Below are positions 41,180-50,535 of a DNA stretch of 64,000 nucleotides, one piece after another. This DNA comes from Streptomyces djakartensis (GTDB lineage Bacteria > Actinomycetota > Actinomycetes > Streptomycetales > Streptomycetaceae). Positions within the stretch are counted from its first letter, which is position 1; each line of letters starts with the position of its first letter. The notes beneath the pieces were generated by a model. That model saw only the letters and a program-made list of their open reading frames with translations, did not search any database and was not told where the DNA came from. The stretch spans positions 124,001-188,000 of the forward strand of contig NZ_BMWE01000007.1 in assembly GCF_014651075.1 (NCBI RefSeq), given 5' to 3'. Made by a program: the position numbers and the translations under genes.

Positions 41180-42610
41180 CTAGAGCATGTCCTGGCCCAG
41201 CCGCAGGTACCCGGTCGTCGACATGCCCAGTGAACCGGGGCCGAAGCTGATCGCGTTCTTCCCCGTCACGCCCGAGGCCGTGCCGCGCAGGCTGTGGATC
41301 GCGCCGGAGGGGTGGTTCTCGCCGTCGGCTCCGACGGACAGGTCGGCCTTGCCATCGCCGGTGAGGTCGGACAGGCGGACGGACGCGCCGAAGCGGTCGG
41401 CGGACTCGGCGGTGCCGGGGACGCCGGCGGTGTTCTGGGTGAACGACTGGGCGCCGGTGGCGGTCATGCCGGCGGCCGAGCCGCGCAGGACGGTGACGCT
41501 GCCGGCGATCCTGGCGGCCCCGATGGTCTCGTGGAGCACGCCGACGGCCACTTCCGCGTAGCCGTCGCCGTCGACGTCGGCGACCGAGAGGTCGTTGCCG
41601 AACGCGTCCATCTCCTCGTCCGCGCCGGGGACGCCCGGGGTGTCCTGGTTGATCGCCGCCTGCGGCCGGGTGCGGACGCCGTTCGCGCCGCCGAGGTAGG
41701 AGCTGACCGAGCCGCCGAGGCTCTTGCCGTTGGTGCCGGGGGCCGCCGTGACCACGTCGTCGTAGCCGTCGCCGTTGAGGTCGCCGACCGCGGCGAGCTC
41801 CCACGCGTCGCTCCTGAGGAACGTCTGGAAGGTGAGGCCGGAGGCGGAGCCCAGGTAGATCATGTTGCCGTCGGCGTAGGTGGCCGCGTCGCCTCCGGTG
41901 ACCACCAGGTCGTCGGCCCCGTCACCGTTGACGTCGCCGGCGGCGAGGTCCCGGGCGCCGCTCAGGCCGGGGCCGGTCTCCAGGCCGGTGGCGAGCTCGG
42001 AGCTGGACGCCGCGCCGGAGGCCTTCGTGAAGCCCTGGTGGATCCAGATGTCGCTGCCGGTGCTGCCCACGGCGAGGTCGGGGCGGCCGTCCCCGCCGAA
42101 GTCGGCGACCGCGAGGGACATGCCGTACTCGTCGTGGGCGGACACCGCCGGGTCGGACACGCCCCGGCCGCCGGACAGGCCGCCCTTGCCGCCCCAGACG
42201 ACCGTGACGGAGCCGCCGTCGGTGTCGGAGCCGGCGTCCTCGCCGGTGCTGCCGATCATGAGGTCGGCGTAGCCGTCGGCGTTCAGGTCGCCGGAGGCGA
42301 GGGCCTTGCCGAACCGGTCGCCCTGCTCGGCGGTGCCGGGGATGCCGGCCGTGTCCTGGGTGAGGACGGTGCGGCGGGCGGCGCTGATGCCGCCGGCGGA
42401 GCCGTAGGTGACGACGACGGCGCCCGCGTCGGTCTTGCCGCCGACCGGGGCGTAGGGGGCGGAGAAGGCGAGGTCGCGGTAGCCGTCGCCGTTGAAGTCG
42501 TCGGCGTACCCGGCGGGGGCCGCGGAGGCCGGGGTCGCCGACACGAGCGGGGTGAGGCCGGCGGTCAGCAGGGCGACGGCGGTGAAGGTGGCCGCGGTGT
42601 GCCTGCGCAT
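41180..42610 (-). CDS. Secreted FG-GAP (integrin-type beta-propeller) protein, copy 1
   Basis: 476 residues. Signal peptide MRRHTAATFTAVALLTAGLT, cleavage near ASA-APAGY. The mature protein is a series of FG-GAP repeats with Ca-binding DxNxDGxxD loops: DFNGDGYRDLAFSAPY, DLNADGYADLMIGSTG, DVNGDGADDLVVTGGD, DLNGDGYDDVVTAAPG, DVDGDGYAEVAVGVLH. It should fold as a seven-bladed propeller outside the cell, probably for adhesion or glycan contact. GGAGG precedes the ATG. Last gene of a head-to-tail array of related genes; the copies differ by 30-50 percent by eye. Confidence 0.9.
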   Translation of the reverse strand: MRRHTAATFTAVALLTAGLTPLVSATPASAAPAGYADDFNGDGYRDLAFSAPYAPVGGKTDAGAVVVTYGSAGGISAARRTVLTQDTAGIPGTAEQGDRFGKALASGDLNADGYADLMIGSTGEDAGSDTDGGSVTVVWGGKGGLSGGRGVSDPAVSAHDEYGMSLAVADFGGDGRPDLAVGSTGSDIWIHQGFTKASGAASSSELATGLETGPGLSGARDLAAGDVNGDGADDLVVTGGDAATYADGNMIYLGSASGLTFQTFLRSDAWELAAVGDLNGDGYDDVVTAAPGTNGKSLGGSVSSYLGGANGVRTRPQAAINQDTPGVPGADEEMDAFGNDLSVADVDGDGYAEVAVGVLHETIGAARIAGSVTVLRGSAAGMTATGAQSFTQNTAGVPGTAESADRFGASVRLSDLTGDGKADLSVGADGENHPSGAIHSLRGTASGVTGKNAISFGPGSLGMSTTGYLRLGQDML

Positions 42611-42653
42611 GAGTGTTCCTCCAGGTGAGAGGGGTGTCGGGTACGTCCGGAGG

Positions 42654-44087
42654 TCAGCTTGCGAGTACGTCGCCGAAGTACGCGTCACCCGCCGGGCCGC
42701 CCACGGTCGCGGCGCCGAAGGACTTGGAGCCGGTGGCGGTGACGCCGGACGCGGTGGACTTCAGCACCCACACCGCGCCGTCACCGGTGTTCTCGGCGGA
42801 GGCGCTCACCGCCAGCTCCGCGCGGCCGTCACCGCTCGCGTCGGTGAGCTGCACGGCGTGACCGAAGGAGTCGTACGCCTCGACGGCGCCGGGGACGCCC
42901 TCGGTGTCCTGGGAGAAGGACTTGGCGCCGCTGCCGGTCAGGCCGGCGGCCGAGCCGCGCAGCACCGTGACCGTGCCCGCCTGCTTCAGCGAGCCGATGA
43001 CCTCGTACGGGGCGCCGACCGCGATGTCGGCGTAGCCGTCGCCGTCGGTGTCGCCGGCCGACAGGCTCCAGCCGAAGCGGTCGTTCCTCTCGGCGGCGCC
43101 GGGCACGCCCGTGGTGTCCTGGGTGATGCGGACGGGCGTGCGGGTGCTGAGGCCGCCGGCCGCGCCGTAGGTCACGGTGATCGCGCCGCCGGGGCCGCCG
43201 TTCGGCTCGTCCGCCGACTTCTCCATGAAGTTGCCGGTGACGATGTCGCCGAAGCCGTCCTTGTTCACGTCCGCGATGACGGCCGCGTAGCCCCCGGCGA
43301 GCTTGCCGCCCGCGGTCAGACCGGTCGCGGAGCCCTTGTACAGCACGCTGCGGGTGCGGTAGCCGTCGCCGGCCTGCTCCTGGCCCATGACCAGCATGTC
43401 CGACGCGCCGTCGCCGGTCACGTCGCCGGTGACGATCCGGTCGGTGTTGATGCCGGTCTGGGCGGAGGTGTCGATGCCGGTGAGCTCGGTGGCCTTGCCG
43501 GTGCGGGAGACCGGGCCCTTGAAGATGTTCAGCTCGGGGTAGGCGATGTTGGCGGCGGCCAGGTCGGTGTCGCCGTCGCCGTCGAAGTCGCCGGTGGCGA
43601 CGGACCAGCCCAGTTCGTTCCGGTTCTCGGGAAGCGGTGCGGACAGGTCGGTCGCGGTCTTCAGGCCGCTCGCGCCGCCCCAGACGACGGTGAGCACGCC
43701 GGAGTCGCCGGTGGAGCCGATCTGCTCGGCGTGCACGCCCACGATCAGGTCCGTGTAGCCGTCGTCGTCCAGATCGCCGGTGGTGAGGCGGTCGCCGAAG
43801 TAGTCCCCCGCCTCGGGGACGCCCGGGATGCCGTCGGTGGCCTGGCTGATGATCTGGCGCTTGGAGCTGTCGAGGCCGCTCGCGGTGCCGTAGACGACGG
43901 CGACGTAGCCGGCCGCGTTCTTGCCGCCGATCTTGCCGAGCGGGGCGGCGATCGCGAGGTCGCGGTGGCCGTCGCCGTTGAAGTCACCGGAGAGGCCGGA
44001 GGGCGCGGCGGTGGCCGGCGTCGTGGGCAGGGCGGTGAGCAGGCCGGTGGTCAGGGCCGTCGCCAGGAGCAGGGTGCGCTTGCGCAT
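42654..44087 (-). CDS. Secreted FG-GAP protein, copy 2
   Basis: 477 residues. Signal peptide MRKRTLLLATALTTGLLTAL, nearly identical to that of copy 4. FG-GAP repeats include DFNGDGHRDLAIAAPLG, DLDDDGYTDLIVGVHA, DFDGDGDTDLAAANIA, DVTGDGASDMLVMGQ, DVNKDGFGDIVTGNF and DTDGDGYADIAVGAPY. 43 bp separate it from copy 1 and 26 bp from copy 3, so the array is likely one transcript. No enzymatic domain is appended. Confidence 0.9.
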   Translation of the reverse strand: MRKRTLLLATALTTGLLTALPTTPATAAPSGLSGDFNGDGHRDLAIAAPLGKIGGKNAAGYVAVVYGTASGLDSSKRQIISQATDGIPGVPEAGDYFGDRLTTGDLDDDGYTDLIVGVHAEQIGSTGDSGVLTVVWGGASGLKTATDLSAPLPENRNELGWSVATGDFDGDGDTDLAAANIAYPELNIFKGPVSRTGKATELTGIDTSAQTGINTDRIVTGDVTGDGASDMLVMGQEQAGDGYRTRSVLYKGSATGLTAGGKLAGGYAAVIADVNKDGFGDIVTGNFMEKSADEPNGGPGGAITVTYGAAGGLSTRTPVRITQDTTGVPGAAERNDRFGWSLSAGDTDGDGYADIAVGAPYEVIGSLKQAGTVTVLRGSAAGLTGSGAKSFSQDTEGVPGAVEAYDSFGHAVQLTDASGDGRAELAVSASAENTGDGAVWVLKSTASGVTATGSKSFGAATVGGPAGDAYFGDVLAS

Positions 44088-44113
44088 GGAAGTCCCCGTT
44101 CAGGTGTGGAGTG

Positions 44114-45535
44114 TCAGGAGTTGAGTGCCGTGCCGTAGCCCGGTGCGCCGGCCGTGGAGATGCCCGTCGTGCCGGGGCCGAAGCTCGTCGAGCCGGTGGC
44201 CGTCGGGCCGGTCGCCGTGGAGCGCAGGGACCAGACCGCGCCGTCGCCGGAGTTCTCGCCCGGCGCGGAGACGGACAGGTCGGCGCGGCGGTCGCCGGTG
44301 TGGTCGGTGAGGGTGACGCGCTCGCCGAAACGGTCGCCGTTCTCGGAGGCGCCGGGCACGCCGGCCGTGTTCTGGGTGTACGACGTCGAGCCCTTGGTGG
44401 TCAGGCCGGACGCCGAGCCGTACAGCACGGTGACGGCACCGGCGGCGGAGTTCTCGCCCGGGGCGCCGATCGCCAGGTCGGCGTAGCCGTCGCCGTTGAC
44501 GTCGCCGAGACAGACGCCGCCGCCGAAGCGGTCGCCCTGCTCGGAGGCGCCGGGCACACCGGCGGTGTCCTGGGTGAGGACGAGCGGGGCGCGGCTCGTG
44601 TCCCGGCCTCCGGGGCCGCCGTACACGACGGTGACCTTGCCGCCGAGGGCGCCCGCCGGGTCGGCGGAGGTTTCGCGGTCGTTGCCGACGGCGATGTCGG
44701 CGTAGCCGTCCTTGTCGATGTCGGCCACGGACGAGACGTATCCGGCTGGCAGGTCCTGGAGCCAGTCGGTGTAGTTGCCGATCTCCAGGTCGGCCAGGAC
44801 GGTGGTGGCGTCGCCGGTGCCGCCCGCGCGGCCGTGCAGGACCACCCGGGGGTGGCCGTCGCCGGTGACGTCGCCGGAGGAGAGGTGGGTGACGCCGTGC
44901 GTGCTGGACCACGAGGAGTTGCGCGAGCCGGAACCGCCGTTGTGCGCACCGGTCTTGGTGATCGGCCCGGCGACGAGGGAGAGGACGATGGGGCCGCTGG
45001 AGCCGACCGCCACGTCCACGTCGCCGTCGTTGTCGAAGTCGCCCGCGGCCAGGGACTTGCCGTAGCGGTCGTAGTCGGTGCTGAAGAAGCTGAACAGCGA
45101 ACGGGCTCCGGACAGGCCGGACTCGGAGCCCCAGACGATGGTGACGGTGCCGTCGTTGGTGTCGCTGCCGTCCTCGCCGGGCGTGCCGATCAGCAGGTCG
45201 GCGTAGCCGTCGGTGTTCAGGTCGGCGGAGGCGAGGGCGGAGCCGAAGGCGTCGTCGGCCTCGGCGGCACCGGGCATTGCGGCGGTGTCCTGGGTGAGGA
45301 GCGTGCGGGTCGAGCTCTTCGGTCCGTCGGCGCTGCCGTAGACCACGGACACGGCGCCCGCCTTCGCCTTCCCGCCGACCGTCGCGCCCGGCGCGCCGAT
45401 CGCGAGGTCGGTACGGCCGTCGCCGTTGAAGTCGTACGGGGCGGCTGCGGGCGCCGCCTGGGCGGTGGGCGCGGTGAGGAGGAGGGGGAGCGGGGTGAGG
45501 GCCGCGATGAGGAGGGCGGCGCTGCGCAGACGCAT
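44114..45535 (-). CDS. Secreted FG-GAP protein, copy 3
   Basis: 473 residues with signal peptide MRLRSAALLIAALTPLPLLL, cleaved near AQA-APAAA. Repeats include DFNGDGRTDLAIGAPG, DLNTDGYADLLIGTPG, DFDNDGDVDVAVGSSG, DVTGDGHPRVVLHG, DIDKDGYADIAVGND and DVNGDGYADLAIGAPG, most with intact calcium loops. The ATG at 45535 follows AAGGACATCC. The signal peptide differs from copies 2 and 4, so this copy is a less close relative. Confidence 0.9.
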   Translation of the reverse strand: MRLRSAALLIAALTPLPLLLTAPTAQAAPAAAPYDFNGDGRTDLAIGAPGATVGGKAKAGAVSVVYGSADGPKSSTRTLLTQDTAAMPGAAEADDAFGSALASADLNTDGYADLLIGTPGEDGSDTNDGTVTIVWGSESGLSGARSLFSFFSTDYDRYGKSLAAGDFDNDGDVDVAVGSSGPIVLSLVAGPITKTGAHNGGSGSRNSSWSSTHGVTHLSSGDVTGDGHPRVVLHGRAGGTGDATTVLADLEIGNYTDWLQDLPAGYVSSVADIDKDGYADIAVGNDRETSADPAGALGGKVTVVYGGPGGRDTSRAPLVLTQDTAGVPGASEQGDRFGGGVCLGDVNGDGYADLAIGAPGENSAAGAVTVLYGSASGLTTKGSTSYTQNTAGVPGASENGDRFGERVTLTDHTGDRRADLSVSAPGENSGDGAVWSLRSTATGPTATGSTSFGPGTTGISTAGAPGYGTALNS

Positions 45536-45570
45536 GGATGTCCTTGCGGGAAAGGTGATGGGGCGGGGCG

Positions 45571-46977
45571 TCACTGGGCGATGGCCCAGGCGAAGTCGGC
45601 GCCGCCCTTCAGGGAGACGTCGCGGGCCGAGAGGAACGTGGAGCCGTTGGTGGTCAGGCCGGAGGCGGTGCCGCGCAGGACGGTGACCGCGCCGTGGCCG
45701 TTCTCGTAGCCGGCGCCGCTGACCAGCTCGGCCTTGCCGTTCTTGTCGAGGTCGACCAGGCGCACGGTCATGCCGAAGGCGTCCATCGTCTCGCTCGTTC
45801 CGGGCACGCCCGCGGTGTCCTGCGTGTACGACTTGGAGCCCTTGCCGCTCAGCCCGGAGGCCGAGCCGAACAGGATGGTGACGGACCCGGCGTCCTCCAC
45901 CGTGCCGACGTCCTCCGCCCAGGCGCCGACCGCGATGTCGGCGTAGCCGTCGCCGTTGACGTCGCCGGCGCCGATCGCCGAGCCGAACAGGTCGCCGTGT
46001 TCGCCGGCGCCGGGGACGCCCGCGGTGTCCTGGTGGATCACGGTCGGTGTCTGGGCCGGGTCGGGGCCGGTGGGGCCGCCGTACCAGACGGTGATCTGGC
46101 CGCCCTTGTGGCCGCCGGGCTTCTCGGCGCGCGGGTCCTGGTAGTCGCCGAGGACGAGGTCGCCGTAGCCGTCGCCGTTGACGTCGGCGATGGTGCCCTC
46201 CTCGCCGTCGGCGTCCGGCAGGTAGGTGCGGGCGTACTTGGTGCCGGTCCAGCCGTGGTAGCTGATCTCGCCGCCCTCGTCGCCGGTGACGAGGAAGGGG
46301 TAGACGCGCTCGGCGTCGCCGTCCCCGTTGAGATCGCCCGCGAACACCTCGTACGTCGATCCGAACGCGCTGAGGCTGGTGTGGCCGGCGGGGCCTGTGG
46401 TGCGGCTGAAGGGGCCTCTGTAGAGGCGGGTGTGGCTCTGGCCGGTGACCGTTACGTCCGTCGCGCCGTCCCCGTCGAAGTCGCCGGTCGCGACGCCGGA
46501 GGAGAAGCCGCCCCACTCGGACAGGTCGGACGGCTGGGGCAGGCCCTTGCCGCCGGACAGGCCGGACGTGCCGCCCCAGATGACGGTGGCCGTGCCGACG
46601 CCGTCCCGGTCGCCGATGTCCTCGTACTGGGCGCCCACGACCAGATCGGAGTAGCCGTCGCGGTCCAGGTCGCCGGCGGCGAGGCTGTAGCCGAAGCGGT
46701 CGCCCTCCTCGGCGGTGCCCGGAACACCGCTGGAGTTCTGTGTGATCACGGTCTTCCTGGCCGCCGAGACGCCGGACGACGAGCCGTACAGCACGACGAC
46801 GGCCCCGGCGCTCTGCACCGACCCGACGTCGGCACTCATCGCGCCGATCGCGACGTCCCGGTATCCGTCGCCGTTGAAGTCGCCGCTCAGGCCGGAGGGC
46901 GCGGCGGTGGCCGGGGTGGCGGCGGTGAGGAGGCCGGTGGTGAGGGTGGCGGCCAGGAGGAGGGTGCGCTTGCGCAA
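45571..46977 (-). CDS. Secreted FG-GAP protein, copy 4 (TTG start)
   Basis: 468 residues from a TTG at 46977 with GGAG seven bases upstream. Signal peptide LRKRTLLLAATLTTGLLTAA matches copy 2 with the ATG changed to TTG. Repeats include DFNGDGYRDVAIGAMS, DLDRDGYSDLVVGAQY, DFDGDGATDVTVTGQ, DLNGDGDAERVYPF, DVNGDGYGDLVLGDY and DVNGDGYADIAVGAWA. First intact gene of the array; a truncated fifth member lies upstream. Confidence 0.88.
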   Translation of the reverse strand: MRKRTLLLAATLTTGLLTAATPATAAPSGLSGDFNGDGYRDVAIGAMSADVGSVQSAGAVVVLYGSSSGVSAARKTVITQNSSGVPGTAEEGDRFGYSLAAGDLDRDGYSDLVVGAQYEDIGDRDGVGTATVIWGGTSGLSGGKGLPQPSDLSEWGGFSSGVATGDFDGDGATDVTVTGQSHTRLYRGPFSRTTGPAGHTSLSAFGSTYEVFAGDLNGDGDAERVYPFLVTGDEGGEISYHGWTGTKYARTYLPDADGEEGTIADVNGDGYGDLVLGDYQDPRAEKPGGHKGGQITVWYGGPTGPDPAQTPTVIHQDTAGVPGAGEHGDLFGSAIGAGDVNGDGYADIAVGAWAEDVGTVEDAGSVTILFGSASGLSGKGSKSYTQDTAGVPGTSETMDAFGMTVRLVDLDKNGKAELVSGAGYENGHGAVTVLRGTASGLTTNGSTFLSARDVSLKGGADFAWAIAQ

Positions 46978-47194
46978 GGCGGGACTCCGGGTGGGGAAGG
47001 GGCCGGACCGGCGGGGGCCGGGTCCGAAGGGATGTGTCCGGGCTGTGGGGTCCGGCCCGCCTCGACGGGAGGGGCCGGACCGGCGGGGGACCGGACCCGA
47101 GGGCACGGGATGTGGCGCACCTACGGGAACCGGCCCCGCGGGGAGGCGGGGTGGCTCGCTAGGCGAGATCCGCCCCCGGGACAACTCGGGTGCG

Positions 47195-47491
47195 TCAGCC
47201 GGCGAGGTTCGCGCCGACGGGACGCGGCGGCTGCGTCAGTCGCCGAAGTCCGGGTAGCTTGCCGCTCACGGACGCGCCGGGGGCGGAGAACGCCATGTCG
47301 CCGATGCCGTCGCCGTTGAAGTCGGCCTTCGGGGTGTGCGCCGAGTCCGCGGCCGTCGCCGTGCCGGCCGTGGCCGTGAGCAGTGTGCCCGCCAGCGCGG
47401 CGGCGGTCGCCAGGGCGAGCCGCAGGCCGGGCCGCCCGAAGGGGCGAGCGCTTGCGTGCGGGCGCCCGGAGCGGCGCTCGTGCTGATGCAT
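47195..47491 (-). pseudogene. Truncated FG-GAP protein gene
   Basis: 98 residues: AGGAG-preceded ATG, a long signal peptide ending TLLTATAGTATAADS, then a single FG-GAP unit KADFNGDGIGDMAFSAPGAS and an unrelated short tail (LPGLRRLTQPPRP) to the stop. All remaining blades are missing. It is probably a deletion remnant of a fifth member of the array. It could still be secreted but cannot form a propeller. Confidence 0.7.
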
Positions 47492-47693
47492 GCGGGGTCT
47501 CCTGCAGCATGCGGGGATGCCTGGCAGACATCCACAGTCGATGGAGGGCCGAACCGTCGCTTCTCCGCCAGGAGTTGCCCGGACGTTCACGGTGCCGGCG
47601 ATCAGGAGACCGGTGTGGGGGCGTAAGGGTTGTACGTGAGTTCGGTTAATTGTTGTCAGGGGCCAGGGGTGGGCCTTCCGTAGGTATGGACCT

Positions 47694-47728
47694 CGTACGA
47701 GCCCGGGCTCATGGCCCGGGCTCGTACG
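47694..47728 (-). terminator. Terminator of the polysaccharide operon
   Basis: CGTACGAGCCCGGGC pairs perfectly over 15 bp with 47714-47728 around a 5-nt loop, nine bases beyond the stop of the glycosyltransferase. Confidence 0.8.
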
Positions 47729-47737
47729 AAGAGGCAC

Positions 47738-49069
47738 TCACACGTTCAGCAGCTTCTTCGAAGCACCACGATGCCGGCCGCCGGGCAGAGCCGTCTTCGC
47801 CGTCAGGCCCCGGGACTGCCACGCGTTGTCGCGGAGCTTCAACAGGGCCCAGTACCGGGTGGGACACAGCAGCACGATGTTCATGAACACGGCCGTCGGC
47901 GTGCCGACGAGCCATGAGCGCCACCGCTGACGTGCCGTCATGTCCGGTCGCATGAGGACGTACAGTCCTGACTGGCCGTACCGGACCACGAGGTACACGG
48001 CGAGGTACACGAATGCCACACCGGGGTTGTGGTAGCGGCCGCCCACGGTCAGGAGCGTCATGACGACGATCCAGGCCAGCATCACCGGGGTGATGACGAG
48101 CTGGAGCAAGCCGAAGGTCGGCGAGATGAGCTGCTTCAGGGACAGCCGCGAGTACACGAACGGCAGCATCCACCACCACGACCTGGCCCAGCGCAGACGC
48201 TGCCGGTAGGTCTTCTTCAGCGTCGTCGGCATGTCGGTGACGACGCCGGCCTCGTTGACGGCCACGACCTCACCGCGCATGAGGGCCCGCAGCGCCAGCC
48301 AGCGGTCATCGCCCGTGCCGCACTCGACCTCGTAGGCGTCCAGGTGGTCGTAGAGCAGCTCGGCGCGGTAGAGGGCCAGGGCACCGGAGGTGGTCTCCAG
48401 AGCTCCGAGCATGGACCGCGAGGAACGCATCATCACGCACGAGGTGCCGATGTCGATGTCGGCGGCCCGGGAGACCCAGGTCTCCTCGAAGTTGCGGATG
48501 TAGATCATGCCGGTGGTGGCCTGGATCTTCGGGTTGCTCATGGCCCGAAGCTGCTGCTCGAGCGCGTCCGGGAAAGGCTCGCCGTCCGAGTCGATGGTGA
48601 GCACGTAGTCGAAGTGCTTGCCCTGCTCTTGGAGGTGCCGGAGCACGGTGACCTGGGCCCCTCGCTTGCCCTTGTTCTCCTGCCGGTGCCAGAAGACCCG
48701 GGGGTCGTCGAAGGGCACGACGGGGTGCTGCTTCGAGCCGTCGTCGATCACGTGGATCTCGTCGACCGGGTGAGTCTGGGCCAGCAGGGACCGCACGGTG
48801 CGGTGCAGGTTCTCGGTGGGTTCCTCGTAGGCCGGGATGATCGCCACGGTCCGGCCCGGGGCCACCGGGAGGTGGGTGAAGGACCGGCCTTTCAGGAACG
48901 AGAACAGGCAGAGGACGATCACCGTCATGCCCAGCCACCAGTAGAACGTGAGGATCGGGCTCTTCGACTGGAGGTGCACCACCACGGTGGCGACGGCCAG
49001 AGCCGCCACCACCACGGTTGTCACTACGGTGAATCTCACCCGTGACGCGCGGGCGTGCGCGGTGCTCAA
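47738..49069 (-). CDS. Processive GT2 polysaccharide synthase (hyaluronan-synthase-like)
   Basis: 443-residue membrane glycosyltransferase. N-terminal span(s) at about 10-60, catalytic GT-A domain, then three to four C-terminal spans. Motifs are VAIIPAYEEP, IHVIDDGS, the metal-binding VLTIDSDGEPFP, ETTSGALALYRAELL, the acid in GTGDDRWLALRA and the processive RQRLRWARSWWW (QxxRW). This is the layout of hyaluronan, cellulose and NodC-type synthases. A TTG start overlaps the stop of the 57-residue protein gene. With the adjacent UDP-sugar dehydrogenase it probably makes an extracellular uronic-acid-containing polymer. Confidence 0.88.
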   Translation of the reverse strand: MSTAHARASRVRFTVVTTVVVAALAVATVVVHLQSKSPILTFYWWLGMTVIVLCLFSFLKGRSFTHLPVAPGRTVAIIPAYEEPTENLHRTVRSLLAQTHPVDEIHVIDDGSKQHPVVPFDDPRVFWHRQENKGKRGAQVTVLRHLQEQGKHFDYVLTIDSDGEPFPDALEQQLRAMSNPKIQATTGMIYIRNFEETWVSRAADIDIGTSCVMMRSSRSMLGALETTSGALALYRAELLYDHLDAYEVECGTGDDRWLALRALMRGEVVAVNEAGVVTDMPTTLKKTYRQRLRWARSWWWMLPFVYSRLSLKQLISPTFGLLQLVITPVMLAWIVVMTLLTVGGRYHNPGVAFVYLAVYLVVRYGQSGLYVLMRPDMTARQRWRSWLVGTPTAVFMNIVLLCPTRYWALLKLRDNAWQSRGLTAKTALPGGRHRGASKKLLNV

Positions 49070-49239
49070 GCGGTCACCCGCTTGGAGCGGGTCGCCAGGC
49101 GGAAGACCGCCACCCCGCCGATCACGAGAAGCATCGCGGCCAGCACGATCCAACCGAGAGCCGTCCCGCCCGTGGCGGCCAGGGCGGCCCCGCCCGTGGC
49201 GGTACCGATCGCGGCGCCCACGCCGTTCTGTCCGTACAT
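49066..49239 (-). CDS. 57-residue membrane protein between dehydrogenase and synthase
   Basis: MYGQNGVGAAIGTATGGAAL then AATGG, a membrane span (TALGWIVLAAMLLVIGGVAV, about 26-45) and a basic end FRLATRSKRVTA. The Gly/Ala-rich N-terminus would lie outside. Its stop overlaps the TTG of the synthase gene by two bases, so the pair is translationally coupled, and GAGGGAAC lies upstream of the ATG. It could be a small subunit or assembly partner of the synthase; that is inference from coupling. Confidence 0.75.
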   Translation of the reverse strand: MYGQNGVGAAIGTATGGAALAATGGTALGWIVLAAMLLVIGGVAVFRLATRSKRVTA

Positions 49240-49269
49240 GTTGTTCCCTCTTTTCCTCTGTGGCTCTCT

Positions 49270-50535
49270 CTAGAGCCGTTCGATGTGGGGGGCGGCGGTC
49301 ATGACGCCACGGGTGTCGAGTACGTACGCGGCCTCCGCGGCGAGCCGGTCGAGGTCGAACTCACTGTGCGGGGTGAGGAGGACGACGGCGTCGAAGTCCG
49401 CGACGCGCTCCGTGGTGCTGCCGGCGGCAAAGGGGATGTCACGGCAACTTCCGGCGGCCACCGGAAGGTAGGGATCCACCACGGTGACGTCGGCGCCCAT
49501 CGCCCGTAGGCGGTCGGTGACTTCGGCGGCCGGCGACTGGCGCGCGTCCGACGTGCCCGGCTTGTACGCCGCACCGAGGGCGAGGATCCGCGCCCCGTGC
49601 ACACTCCGCCGGAAGCGCCGGCTCAAGGTGTCCTGCAACCGGCGCACCACATAGTCCGGCTGGCTCTCGTTGATGTCCTGGGCCAGCTCGATGAGCCGGA
49701 AGGTCTGTCCGTGCCGGGCCTTGACGTGGTGGCTGAGGTAGACGGGGTCGATGGGCAGGCAGTGCCCGCCGACGCCGGGCCCGGGCTGGAACTTGGTGAA
49801 CCCGAAGGGCTTGGTCGCGGCCAGCTCCAGTGTGTGCCACACGTCCACGCCCAGGGTGTGGGCCATGCGGGACAGTTCGTTGACCAGCGCGATGTTGACG
49901 TGCCGGTAGGTGTTCTCGAACACCTTGGCCAGCTCGGCCTCTTCGAGCCCCGAGGCCGGCACGGTGACTTCGGTGACGGTGTCGTAGAAGTCCTTCACGC
50001 GCCGCAGGCAGCTCTCGGTCAGCCCGGCGACGATCTTCGGCGTGTTCTCCAGCCGCCAGTCCGCGTTGCCCGGGTCGATGCGCTCAGGGCTGAAGCCGAC
50101 GTGGAAGTCGCGGCCCGCTGTGAGGCCCGAACCCTCCTCCAGCAGGGGGATCAGCACATCCCGCGTGGTGCCGGGGTATGTGGTCGATTCCAGTACGACG
50201 GTGGCGCCCGGCTCGAGCCACTCCGCGAGGGCGCGCCCGGCCGCCCGTACGCAACTCAGGTCCGGGGCCCGGTCGGTCAGCGGCGTCGGCACGGTGATGA
50301 CCGCGACGTCGAAGCCCTTGAGGTCCTGCGGGTCCGAACTCGCGGTGTAGGCGCCCGAAGCGAGCGCAGACTGAAGCCGGCCGGAGTCGATGTCCTCGAC
50401 GTAGGACACTCCGGAGGCCAGTGCCTCGCAACGCGTCCGGTCGGGTTCGTAACCGGTCACGGTGTGACCGGCCTCGGCGGCCCTCATGGCCAGGGGCAGT
50501 CCGACATAGCCCTGCCCGAGCACACATATGTGCAT
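49270..50535 (-). CDS. UDP-glucose/UDP-N-acetylmannosamine dehydrogenase family
   Basis: 421 residues. Oxidises a UDP-hexose C6 to the uronic acid in two NAD-dependent steps. N-terminal Rossmann ICVLGQGYVGLPLAMRAAEA, the STTYPGTT block, SPERIDPGN, the central helix KVFENTYRHVNIALVNELSR, catalytic Cys in GPGVGGHCLPIDPVYL and the C-terminal Rossmann ILALGAAYKPGTSDARQSP. The pattern is closer to WecC-like enzymes than to classical UDP-glucose dehydrogenase. First gene of the operon, so it supplies precursor for the GT2 synthase. Confidence 0.92.
   Translation of the reverse strand: MHICVLGQGYVGLPLAMRAAEAGHTVTGYEPDRTRCEALASGVSYVEDIDSGRLQSALASGAYTASSDPQDLKGFDVAVITVPTPLTDRAPDLSCVRAAGRALAEWLEPGATVVLESTTYPGTTRDVLIPLLEEGSGLTAGRDFHVGFSPERIDPGNADWRLENTPKIVAGLTESCLRRVKDFYDTVTEVTVPASGLEEAELAKVFENTYRHVNIALVNELSRMAHTLGVDVWHTLELAATKPFGFTKFQPGPGVGGHCLPIDPVYLSHHVKARHGQTFRLIELAQDINESQPDYVVRRLQDTLSRRFRRSVHGARILALGAAYKPGTSDARQSPAAEVTDRLRAMGADVTVVDPYLPVAAGSCRDIPFAAGSTTERVADFDAVVLLTPHSEFDLDRLAAEAAYVLDTRGVMTAAPHIERL

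Noticed and set aside
41294..47319. Long plus-strand open frames across the FG-GAP array
   Set aside because: They are antisense images of the Asp/Gly repeats (AGGDVG-like text) and lack family features; the minus-strand frames have signal peptides and calcium loops.
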